Assembly: GCA_021228405.1 (NCBI GenBank)
Contig: JAJQRF010000005.1
Location: forward strand, 62,001 to 126,000
From: Pyrinomonadaceae bacterium
Lineage (GTDB): Bacteria; Acidobacteriota; Blastocatellia; Pyrinomonadales; Pyrinomonadaceae
Direction: 5' to 3'
Length of the DNA: 64,000 nt
Below are positions 24,434-31,817 of this stretch, in pieces (position 1 is the first letter of the stretch; each line of letters starts with the position of its first letter). The translations under genes and the position numbers were made by a program. The notes under the pieces were generated by a model that saw only the letters and a list, made by a program, of their open reading frames with translations, had not been told where the DNA came from and searched no databases.

Positions 24434-26839
24434 TTATTTGGGTTTTGCATTTTTCACATATTTGTCGAACCAATTGATCTGTTCATAAAGAACGTGCTCG
24501 ATCGATTCTTTGCCCGCATAGCCGTGCGATTCGAGCGGGAGCATCACGAGCCGTGCCGTGCCGCCGTTTCCCTGAATCGCGGCAAAAAGACGTTCGGACT
24601 GAATCGGGAAAGTTCCCTGATTATTGTCCGCTTCGCCGTGAATCATCAGAATCGGTTCGTTGATCTTGTCGGCATAGAAAAACGGTGAAACGTTTTGATA
24701 AAGTTCCTTAGCTTCCCAGAACGTGCGTCTTTCCGATTGAAAACCGAACGGCGTTAAGGTTCGGTTATACGCGCCCGAACGCGCGATTCCGGCGCGGAAA
24801 AGATCGGAATGGGCAAGCAGATTCGCCGTCATAAATGCACCGTAACTGTGACCGCCGACACCGACGCGGTTCGGATCGACCACGCCCATTTCAACGCCTT
24901 TGTCGATCGCGGCTTTTGCCGAATCGGTCAATTGCTTGATAAAAGTGTCGTTTACCGTCAAAGGATCGCCGACGATCGGCATCGTCGTGTCGTCGAGAAT
25001 CGCATAACCTTGCAGTAAAAAGAAAAGATGCGAATAACCGCCGATCTGCGTAAACCGATTGGTCGAACCCGAAACCTGTCCCGCCGTTGCCGCGTCGGTA
25101 AATTCGAGCGGATAAGCCCAAACGATCGTCGGAAGTTTTGTTCCTTCGACATAATTCGGCGGCAGATAAAGCGTAAACGAAAGATCAACGCCGTCAGCGC
25201 GTTTATATTTCACGAGCTGTTTTTTGATTCCGCGAAGTTGCGGTGTCGGGTCTTTGAAGTCGGTCAGTTGTTTATTTGCCAGAGCCGTGCAAACCTTGTC
25301 CGGCGGACAGCGGTATTGCATATAAAGATTCGGCGGTTCGGAAACTGATTCCCTGCGCGTGATAAACTGCGTCGCGTCGTCGGCAGTCAGAGCAACGAAA
25401 GTTTCGTAGGAATTTGCGTCCGAACGGAATATCTCTTCGATTTTCAGATCGTTCAGATTCATTTTCCGCAAAAACGGTCGGTCGCCTTGCGGACTCGAAC
25501 CGTTTCCGCTCAGAAAAATCGTATTTCCGTTTTGCTGAACGACCGTAAAGCCGTTCGGCAAACGCCTGGTGACAGGCTGTCCGATGTCGTTGTAGCGATC
25601 GTTGACGTTCAGATCGGAGATCATTTTCGGCTCGGATTTTGAACGGTAATCGATGGTAAATATCCGTCTGCGCTGAGTGTCGCGATTGTAATCGTAAAAC
25701 ATCATCAGCCCGTCTTTTTCACCGAAAACTCTGCCCTGATAGCGATTCGGCACTTTCACGATCTCGATCTGCGAACCCGTAAAAGGTGCGGAAATCTTCA
25801 TCAATTTATCACGGAAATCGGCTTTGTTTTTCGGATTTCCGCCGTCCAGGGCTTCCGCCCAAACGAGCGTTGCGCTTTCGGTCGGAATCCAGCCGTAACC
25901 GCGCGGCGCAACGGTAACGCCCTGCACGGGCAGATTGTCCTGAAGCGGAATGCTCGCGATCTTATATGCTAATTTTCCATCCATATCCCAGACTTCGACT
26001 TCCTTCGGAAAACGGAAATACGGGAAAAGATACGAAAACGGGCGTTTGATGCGCGAGGTCAAAATATATTTTCCGTCCGGCGAAATATCGTTTTGATCGA
26101 AAATCGCAGGTTCGCCGATGGTTTTTACTTTTCCTTCGACCGAAACGACCGCCAACTGCGAAGTCGCGTAATATTCAAAAAGATTTTCATCGTTCGGCGA
26201 TTTCAGAAGGTCCTGAAATGTCTGCACCGCGCCCGATTTTCCGGCGGTTTCCTGAATATTCGGCGAGTTTGGCGTTAAGTTTTGATATTGCGGAGCAGTG
26301 CCGCGTTTTTCGGAAACGAGATTGACGAGCAGAGATTTCTGGTCGGGCATCCATTCAAAACCGCCCAAAACCGTGTTCACGAAAATCTTTTTCATCAATT
26401 TCGTCTTTCCGGTCGCGGTTTCGATGATCCAGAGTTCGGTTCCCTGCGAAGTCAAATTTCCGGCGGCGATATATTTGCCGTCCGCGCTCCACGTCGGCGA
26501 AACGATCTTTGCATCGTTCGGAAGCTGAATGGTCATAACGTTTCCGTCGGCGATGTTTTTCAGCGACAACTTAACGAAATACGGTTGGCGATGCTGTCCG
26601 CTCGTATTCGGATTGATACGCAAACCCGCGAGCCTCAGCATCGGTTGTGAGAGTTCCGAAACAGGCGGATAACGAAGCGGTTCGAGCAAAGCGATCTTAT
26701 CTTTCGCGGGCGAAACCGAAGTTGCCGGAATAGCGGGCGCATTCAGAATATCTTCGATTTCTTTCGGCGGTTTTTGATACTGGGCGAAAACGCTATTGAC
26801 GAGCAATAAGATGGCGACAAATAAACTCGTTTTTTTCAT
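24434..26839 (-). CDS. Secreted S9-family prolyl-oligopeptidase-type peptidase
   Basis: An 801-residue serine peptidase. The signal peptide is residues 1-19 (ending VFAQ). Residues about 60-540 form a seven-bladed beta-propeller-like N-terminal domain with WD-like repeats (IVSPTWSADGKYIAAG, DQNDISPDGKYILTSR). The C-terminal alpha/beta hydrolase carries Ser665 in GHSYGAF, Asp738 in EADNNQG and His772 in ESHGY. The GHSYGAFM motif and the D-N-N-Q-G segment are like the glutamyl-endopeptidase / dipeptidyl-aminopeptidase branch. Probably periplasmic, releasing or degrading peptides. Monocistronic with its own terminator. Confidence 0.9.
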   Translation of the reverse strand: MKKTSLFVAILLLVNSVFAQYQKPPKEIEDILNAPAIPATSVSPAKDKIALLEPLRYPPVSELSQPMLRLAGLRINPNTSGQHRQPYFVKLSLKNIADGNVMTIQLPNDAKIVSPTWSADGKYIAAGNLTSQGTELWIIETATGKTKLMKKIFVNTVLGGFEWMPDQKSLLVNLVSEKRGTAPQYQNLTPNSPNIQETAGKSGAVQTFQDLLKSPNDENLFEYYATSQLAVVSVEGKVKTIGEPAIFDQNDISPDGKYILTSRIKRPFSYLFPYFRFPKEVEVWDMDGKLAYKIASIPLQDNLPVQGVTVAPRGYGWIPTESATLVWAEALDGGNPKNKADFRDKLMKISAPFTGSQIEIVKVPNRYQGRVFGEKDGLMMFYDYNRDTQRRRIFTIDYRSKSEPKMISDLNVNDRYNDIGQPVTRRLPNGFTVVQQNGNTIFLSGNGSSPQGDRPFLRKMNLNDLKIEEIFRSDANSYETFVALTADDATQFITRRESVSEPPNLYMQYRCPPDKVCTALANKQLTDFKDPTPQLRGIKKQLVKYKRADGVDLSFTLYLPPNYVEGTKLPTIVWAYPLEFTDAATAGQVSGSTNRFTQIGGYSHLFFLLQGYAILDDTTMPIVGDPLTVNDTFIKQLTDSAKAAIDKGVEMGVVDPNRVGVGGHSYGAFMTANLLAHSDLFRAGIARSGAYNRTLTPFGFQSERRTFWEAKELYQNVSPFFYADKINEPILMIHGEADNNQGTFPIQSERLFAAIQGNGGTARLVMLPLESHGYAGKESIEHVLYEQINWFDKYVKNAKPK

Positions 26840-26860
26840 AAGTTTTGATTGTTTTATTTC

Positions 26861-27271
26861 CTAATTTGAAAGTTCTATTTGATCTTCTAAGATTCCCACT
26901 CTGGCGCGAATTTTGACAGAATCATCCGCTAAAATCGATAAAGCTTTGTTTGTAATCTGAATCTCTTTTTCCAAACGTAACTGTCCATTTTCGAGATTTC
27001 CCATTCTGCCTTTAAGTTCAGCAACATCGGTTTTTAGTTCAGCAACGTCAGTCTTAAGTTGGGCAACGTCAGTTTTTAATTCGGCAACATCAGTCTTAAG
27101 TTGGGCAACGTCGGTTTTTAATTCGGCAACGTCAGTCTTAAGTTGGGCAACGTCAGTTTTTAGTTCGGCAACGTCGGTTTTCAATCCGCCAACATCGCTC
27201 CTTAAATCCTGAATACCGTTAATGCAATTTGTCACTAAATTAAATAATTGTTTGAATTGATTATCTGTCAT
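26861..27271 (-). CDS. Heptad-repeat coiled-coil protein
   Basis: A 136-residue protein. Residues 24-90 are near-perfect heptads (LKTDVAE alternating with LKTDVAQ), which form a long parallel coiled coil with Leu and Val at the a/d positions. The ends are less repetitive: DNQFKQLFNLVTNCINGIQD at the start, EIQITNKALSILADDSVKIR at the end. At DNA level the repeat has a 21-bp unit and a 42-bp super-unit (27000-27185), so copy number may vary by slippage. A short C-terminal helix could be a partner-binding site. Function unknown; proteins of this type are often annotated only as coiled-coil. Confidence 0.8.
   Translation of the reverse strand: MTDNQFKQLFNLVTNCINGIQDLRSDVGGLKTDVAELKTDVAQLKTDVAELKTDVAQLKTDVAELKTDVAQLKTDVAELKTDVAELKGRMGNLENGQLRLEKEIQITNKALSILADDSVKIRARVGILEDQIELSN
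27000..27185. repeat. Coding 21/42-bp tandem repeat
   Basis: Repeats inside the coiled-coil gene: GCAACGTCAG or a variant recurs every 21 bp, alternating with TTTTTAATTCG and TTAAGTTGG types to give a 42-bp super-unit. It is the only 21-bp-periodic region in the window that clearly encodes protein. Confidence 0.85.
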
Positions 27272-27318
27272 GATTATCTTTTCTCCGTGTGGAATTTCAT
27301 TCTAACACAGCTTAATTT

Positions 27319-28308
27319 TCACTTAAAACCTTTCAAACCTTTGATGATATTACCGACGACACGCGGCAGAGTTTCGCGATCCGAAGCGTGATTTTCGGTG
27401 AAAACGGCGATGACGAATTTCAAACCGTCGGCGGTTTCGATGTAAGCGACATCGTGCCGCGTCGAGCTTGTCCAACCGGCTTTCGACCAGATTTTCGCGT
27501 CCTTCAGATTCATATCGATCAGGGATTTACCCGAAAACCCGTGCGCCTGATCGTCCTGATCTTTGGTTTCGACGAACGGTTCGCGCTTCATCAAATTCAA
27601 CATTTTCTGCGTTTTTTCGGCGTTGGCGACTCTGCCCAGAACGATCTCACCCATCAGGCGCGCGGTTGCGGTCGTATTCAGTTTGTTGCGGTTTTCGCCT
27701 TTATAGCCGCGAAATTGCTGTTCGCGCCCGTAAGCGTCTTCGCAAAAGGTTTTCTGATTGACGTTGATGTTCGTGTAGCCGAGCGACGAATAAAAACGAT
27801 TCACGGCGTTTCGTTTAGACGACCAGATTTTATATTCTTTTTCGGGCAATTCGCCGCCGCTCGACGTGTCGGTGATAACGTCCAGAATATACTGTGTCGC
27901 TTCGTTCGACGAATCGACGATCATATCCTTTAACCCGCGTTCGAGTTCGGGCGTTGATTTCACTTTGCCTTCTTCGAGAAGCTGTTCGAGCGCGACCATA
28001 TAGAACATTTTCACGACGCTCGCGGGATAAATCTTTTCCGCGCCGCGAACTTCGGCGAGTTTCGCGCTTTCGGCATCGCGCAGATCGATAACGGTCGCGG
28101 CGATTTCTTCGGGTTTGAAATTTCCCGATTTCGTGATCGCATCGCTCACGGCTTCATTTAAGAGCGTTTGCAAAGCGGCGGAATTTTCGGTTTTTAAGGC
28201 GCGATAGTTTTTCGGTTTCCCGATTTCGCGTGTTTTTTGTGCGTTTGCTGTCGAAAAAAGCAGACAGACAAAGCTCAGACCTATGATTGCCGTGTATAAT
28301 TTATTCAT
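27319..28308 (-). CDS. Secreted class A beta-lactamase-like serine hydrolase
   Basis: The frame extends upstream to 28464, but the ATG at 28308 has a GGGGAAAA site before it and starts a proper signal peptide (MNKLYTAIIGLSFVCLLFST, ending ANAQ), giving 329 residues. Motifs of the penicillin-binding / class A fold: Ser97-Val-Val-Lys100, Ser133-Ser-Asn135 and Lys276-Ala-Gly278 in place of Lys-Thr/Ser-Gly. No Glu166-type omega-loop (E-x-x-L-N) was found with certainty, so beta-lactamase activity is doubtful. It may be a cell-wall or unknown serine hydrolase. Divergent from the APC permease with 79 bp between. Confidence 0.85.
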   Translation of the reverse strand: MNKLYTAIIGLSFVCLLFSTANAQKTREIGKPKNYRALKTENSAALQTLLNEAVSDAITKSGNFKPEEIAATVIDLRDAESAKLAEVRGAEKIYPASVVKMFYMVALEQLLEEGKVKSTPELERGLKDMIVDSSNEATQYILDVITDTSSGGELPEKEYKIWSSKRNAVNRFYSSLGYTNINVNQKTFCEDAYGREQQFRGYKGENRNKLNTTATARLMGEIVLGRVANAEKTQKMLNLMKREPFVETKDQDDQAHGFSGKSLIDMNLKDAKIWSKAGWTSSTRHDVAYIETADGLKFVIAVFTENHASDRETLPRVVGNIIKGLKGFK

Positions 28309-28387
28309 CAATTTTCCCCGGATAGAATTTACGGAAATGTATTTTTCGAGTATAAACGAAAAGCGATAGAAAATTCCATTTTTTAAT

Positions 28388-29701
28388 ATGAATGAAGAAA
28401 AACTCGTTCGCGGCATCAGCCGTTGGGACTTGACGGCGATTGCGATAAATACCGTTATCGGCACGGGAATTTTTATACTTCCCGCGCGTGTGACGGGTTT
28501 GATCGGCAGTTACAGTCTGTTTGCGTTCGTCGTCTGCGTGCTGATTGTCGCGTTTATCGTGCTTTGTTTCGCGGAAGTTTCGAGCCGTTTTCAAGCGACG
28601 GGCGGAATGTATCTTTACGCGAAGGAAGCCTTCGGTTCGGCGGTCGGGTTCGAGGTCGGCTGGCTTTACTGGATCGTTCGCGTGACGACTTTTGCGACAA
28701 ACTGCAACGCGCTTCTGATCTATATCGCATATTTTTTTCCCTCGGCGGTCGAAGGTTACGGACGAATTTTTATTGTTACTTCGGTCGTTTCGGCGATGAC
28801 CTTGGTAAATTTTATCGGTGTCCGCGAATCGGCGATCCTGACAAATATTTTCACCGTCGGAAAGATCGTGCCGCTTTTGATCTTCGCCGCCGTCGGCATT
28901 TTTTTCATTCAACCCGCCAATTTCAGCTTTAACGCCGCGCCCGAATACGGGAAATTTTCCGAAGCGATTCTGATTTTGATTTACGCTTTTGTCGGTTTTG
29001 AAGCCGCCGTGATTCCTGCCGGAGAAACGAAAAATCCGCAAAAAGCCGTCCCGTTCGCGCTTCTGCTCGCACTCGCTTTCTGCGCGGTGCTTTTCATCAT
29101 TATTCAGATCGTCGCCATCGGAACTCTGCCGAATCTCGCCGAATCGAAAACGCCGCTTGCCGATGCCGCACAGAATTTTCTCGGAAGTTTCGGCGCGACG
29201 TTTATCGCACTCGGCGCGTTGATTTCGGTTCTCGGAAACTTGAACGGCGGATTTCTCGCGGCTTCGCGCATCCCGTTCGCAATGGCGGAACAAAAAGAAC
29301 TCCCGCAACTGATCGCCCGAACGCATCCGAAATTCAAAACGCCTTACGTTTCGCTGTTTATAACGGCACTCGTCATCCTCATTTTCACACTGCAAACTTC
29401 CTTTTACGCCGCGCTGACCATCGCCACGATCACGCGCCTGTTGGTTTACGCGACGACCTGCGCCGCGCTTCCCGTTTTCCGAAGAAAAGAAGACGCGCCG
29501 GAAGCAAAATTCATCGCACCTTTCGGCATCGTCGCGGCGGTTTTGTCTTTGATTTTGATAATCTGGCTTTTAACGAACGTCGATTTCAGCAAGGAAGGCA
29601 AGGCGATCATCTATTCGGTCGTGATCGGTCTGATTCTTTATTTCGCGTATAAAATCGTCGGCAAGAACCGCTCCGAACCGCGTTCTGCAAGCGGAGAATA
29701 A
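28388..29701 (+). CDS. APC-family amino-acid permease
   Basis: A 437-residue integral membrane transporter with about 12 helices. The N-terminal motif (AIAINTVIGTGIFILPARV) is the unwound helix 1 G-x-G-I-F typical of APC amino-acid permeases. Conserved segments include LCFAEVSSRFQATGGMYLYA and FVGFEAAVIPAGETKNPQKA. It likely imports or exchanges an amino acid or polyamine; the substrate cannot be read. It is followed after 3 nt by the beta-flower protein gene, so the two are cotranscribed. Confidence 0.88.
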   Translation: MNEEKLVRGISRWDLTAIAINTVIGTGIFILPARVTGLIGSYSLFAFVVCVLIVAFIVLCFAEVSSRFQATGGMYLYAKEAFGSAVGFEVGWLYWIVRVTTFATNCNALLIYIAYFFPSAVEGYGRIFIVTSVVSAMTLVNFIGVRESAILTNIFTVGKIVPLLIFAAVGIFFIQPANFSFNAAPEYGKFSEAILILIYAFVGFEAAVIPAGETKNPQKAVPFALLLALAFCAVLFIIIQIVAIGTLPNLAESKTPLADAAQNFLGSFGATFIALGALISVLGNLNGGFLAASRIPFAMAEQKELPQLIARTHPKFKTPYVSLFITALVILIFTLQTSFYAALTIATITRLLVYATTCAALPVFRRKEDAPEAKFIAPFGIVAAVLSLILIIWLLTNVDFSKEGKAIIYSVVIGLILYFAYKIVGKNRSEPRSASGE

Positions 29702-29704
29702 TTT

Positions 29705-30133
29705 ATGAAGAAACCAATTTTTGTATTTTTCGCCGTCTGTTTATTAACTTTTCTGAGCTTTGCGGCTCGCGCGCAAACCATCGAAAACCGCAGCCGTTCG
29801 ACCATCGGCTACATTCAATCGAACGGCACCGTCGAAAATCGAAGCCGTTCCACGATCGGCTACATTAAAGACAACGGCACGGTTGAAAATGCCAGCCGTT
29901 CAACCATCGGCTACATAAAAGATAACGGAACGGTCGAAAACGCGAGCCGCTCAACTATCGGCTACATAAAATCAGACGGCACGATTGAAAACGCCAGCCG
30001 TTCGACGATCGGTTACGTCAAATCGAACGGCACCGTCGAAAACGCGAGTAGATCGACCATCGGCTACGCCAAAAACGTCAAACCCGAACACGCCGCCGCC
30101 TTCTTTTTCTTCTTTTTCAAACCCGATGAATAA
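29705..30133 (+). CDS. Secreted 17-residue-repeat protein (beta-flower type)
   Basis: A 142-residue protein. A signal peptide (1-24, ending ARAQ) is followed by six tandem 17-residue repeats with consensus ENASRSTIGYIKDNGTV (residues 26-120), then a tail with six consecutive Phe (HAAAFFFFFFKPDE). The repeat matches what I recall as the 5-fold beta-flower fold, in which each repeat makes a two-stranded petal around a central axis. Here there are six copies, so one may be partial or capping. DNA copies are 51 bp and 80-90 percent identical. The poly-Phe tail is unusual and may be a membrane-insertion or outer-membrane end. Confidence 0.8.
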   Translation: MKKPIFVFFAVCLLTFLSFAARAQTIENRSRSTIGYIQSNGTVENRSRSTIGYIKDNGTVENASRSTIGYIKDNGTVENASRSTIGYIKSDGTIENASRSTIGYVKSNGTVENASRSTIGYAKNVKPEHAAAFFFFFFKPDE

Positions 30134-30140
30134 GAATTTG

Positions 30141-30229
30141 CCCACGAAACACACGAAAAGCACGAAAATAAAACAAAAACTTTCTGATTGTTTTTTCTTT
30201 TTCGTTTCTTTCGTGTATTTCGTGGGCAA
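30141..30229. repeat. 9-bp-periodic palindrome
   Basis: Left arm CCCACGAAACACACGAAAAG has CACGAAA at 30143, 30152 and 30161, 9 bp apart. The right arm (TTTCTTTCGTGTATTTCGTG, ending 30229) is its complement with the same spacing. The middle is A- then T-rich. It fills the gap between the convergent beta-flower and epimerase genes and could act as a bidirectional terminator. Confidence 0.75.
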
Positions 30230-30238
30230 ATATTCTTT

Positions 30239-31255
30239 CTAAACAAAAACGCCGTCGCCTAAAAAATTTTCGCGCAGATATTTGATCGTGTCCTGCAAGG
30301 TTTCCTGCGGGTCGCGCGTCGTGAAATCCAATTCTTCTTCGGCTTTTGAGGAATCGAAATACCAGAAATATTCGCCCATTTCGACTTCCGAGGCTTCAAA
30401 CGGTGCGGGTTTGTCGAAGGTTTTATAAAGATTCGAGATCAGATTCGAGCCGAAAACCGCGACCGATTTCGGAACGCTGAAAACCGGCGCGGAAACGCCC
30501 GACAATCTTTCCAAACGCCCGAAAAATTCCTGCACCGACCAATTTACCGCGCCGAGCAAATATCTTTCGCCGTGTCTGCCCTTATCCAAAGCATTGAGAA
30601 AAGCCGTTGCCGCATCGCGTGCATCAACGAAATTAACACCGCCCGTCGGCGTGATCGGCAGTTTTTTTGCCATAAAATCGAGCACGATCTTGGTCGAGCT
30701 CAAACGGTCGTCGCCACTTCCCAGAAGCAGTGACGGATTAAGTATCACGAGCCGTTCGCCTTTGTCTTGAAACGCCCGAAGCGCGGTTTTTTCCTGATAA
30801 TATTTTGAAGCGTAATAAGCCCATTTCGACAAAATCTCGACGGGTTGCGGATAAGTTTCGTCAACGATCGTGCCGTCGTCCGTAATTGCCGAAGTTCCCG
30901 ACGACGAAGCGAGAATAAAATTTTTAACCTTATTTTCCTTCGCCGCATCGCACAAAAGCCTTGTTCCTTCGACGTGAATGCGGTTCATCTGCGCCGCGCC
31001 ATCGTATGCAAACGAAACCTTTCCCGCGAGATGATAGATCGCCTCGCAATTCTTCGTCGCGTTCGCCACGTCTTCCCTGCGCGTCACCGAACCTGCAAAA
31101 GGCTCAACGCCCGCATCCGTCATCCATTCGGGAACGGATGAAGCCATCACCCGCAGATTCTTCACGCCCGCATCCAAAAACTGCCTAACGAGATGCGCGC
31201 CGAGAAACCCCGTTCCGCCCGTAATCAAAATTTTCTTCTCAGACTTTTTTGCCAT
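30239..31255 (-). CDS. NAD(P)-dependent sugar epimerase / reductase family protein
   Basis: A 338-residue extended short-chain dehydrogenase. It has the Rossmann motif GGTGFLGAHLVRQFLDAG (13-30), the AGKVSFAYDG segment, the catalytic Ser in ILASSSGTSA and the Tyr-x3-Lys pair (YYASKYYQEK). The overall pattern resembles dihydroflavonol-reductase-like and hopanoid-associated sugar epimerase proteins, without a way to tell the substrate. Possibly linked to cell-surface glycans or lipids. It lies in a separate transcription unit. Confidence 0.85.
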   Translation of the reverse strand: MAKKSEKKILITGGTGFLGAHLVRQFLDAGVKNLRVMASSVPEWMTDAGVEPFAGSVTRREDVANATKNCEAIYHLAGKVSFAYDGAAQMNRIHVEGTRLLCDAAKENKVKNFILASSSGTSAITDDGTIVDETYPQPVEILSKWAYYASKYYQEKTALRAFQDKGERLVILNPSLLLGSGDDRLSSTKIVLDFMAKKLPITPTGGVNFVDARDAATAFLNALDKGRHGERYLLGAVNWSVQEFFGRLERLSGVSAPVFSVPKSVAVFGSNLISNLYKTFDKPAPFEASEVEMGEYFWYFDSSKAEEELDFTTRDPQETLQDTIKYLRENFLGDGVFV

Positions 31256-31324
31256 TCTGCTTTATATCAAACTCAATTTTTACGATTATATTACAACCGA
31301 ATGAGAATTTCAGAATGAAAAGAT

Positions 31325-31816
31325 TTAACTCTTTAATGCTTTGGGTATTTTATCCGAGGTTTCTATCTGGTTGAAATTAGTTTGTTGTAACTCGTGCGAC
31401 GGAATTATTTTTCTCAATGCTGAAATGATTCCTGACGGTTTGATTTCTTTCGAGCGTTTCCATTCCTTTTCCAATTCAAAACTAAATCCCGTCAATTCCT
31501 TGATAACTCCGCTCAAAGGATATGTCCATTTGATTTTCGCCTTTGTATCGCTGCTGTATTTCGCTTTCTTGAATTCTTCAATTTCTTCGTTTGAAAACTG
31601 ATTTTCTTTTAATTTACTCTCATCGATCTTCTGGAAAAGAATATCGATCAACTTATTTATTTCACTCAATTGATTTTCATTAATATTGTCAAACATTTCA
31701 TCCAATTTCCGTTCCAGTTTCGGCGCATCTTTGTAAATGTTCTGCACTATCGAAACATTATCTTTCGCTTCTTTGATGAACTGCGTTTCGCCGTGAAAAT
31801 TATAGGTATCGTTCAT
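31325..31816 (-). CDS. Small partner protein of the Roco GTPase
   Basis: A 163-residue protein. The N-terminal motif YNFHGETQFIKEAKDNVSIV is nearly the same as the C-terminal tail of the upstream Roco protein (FLDETQFIKEARDKVSIRQ). The middle is predicted helical and rich in Lys, Glu and Asn, the end contains SSHELQQ-like charged helix residues. The start codon is 1 nt after the Roco stop codon and the ribosome-binding site (GGAGAAAT) lies in the end of the Roco gene, so it is translationally coupled. No family recognised; its job should follow that of the Roco GTPase. Confidence 0.75.
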   Translation of the reverse strand: MNDTYNFHGETQFIKEAKDNVSIVQNIYKDAPKLERKLDEMFDNINENQLSEINKLIDILFQKIDESKLKENQFSNEEIEEFKKAKYSSDTKAKIKWTYPLSGVIKELTGFSFELEKEWKRSKEIKPSGIISALRKIIPSHELQQTNFNQIETSDKIPKALKS

Positions 31817-31817
31817 T

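Noticed and set aside
27319-28308. A true class A beta-lactamase resistance gene
   Set aside because: The third motif is Lys-Ala-Gly and no clear Glu-x-x-Leu-Asn omega-loop was found, so a general serine hydrolase is the safer call.
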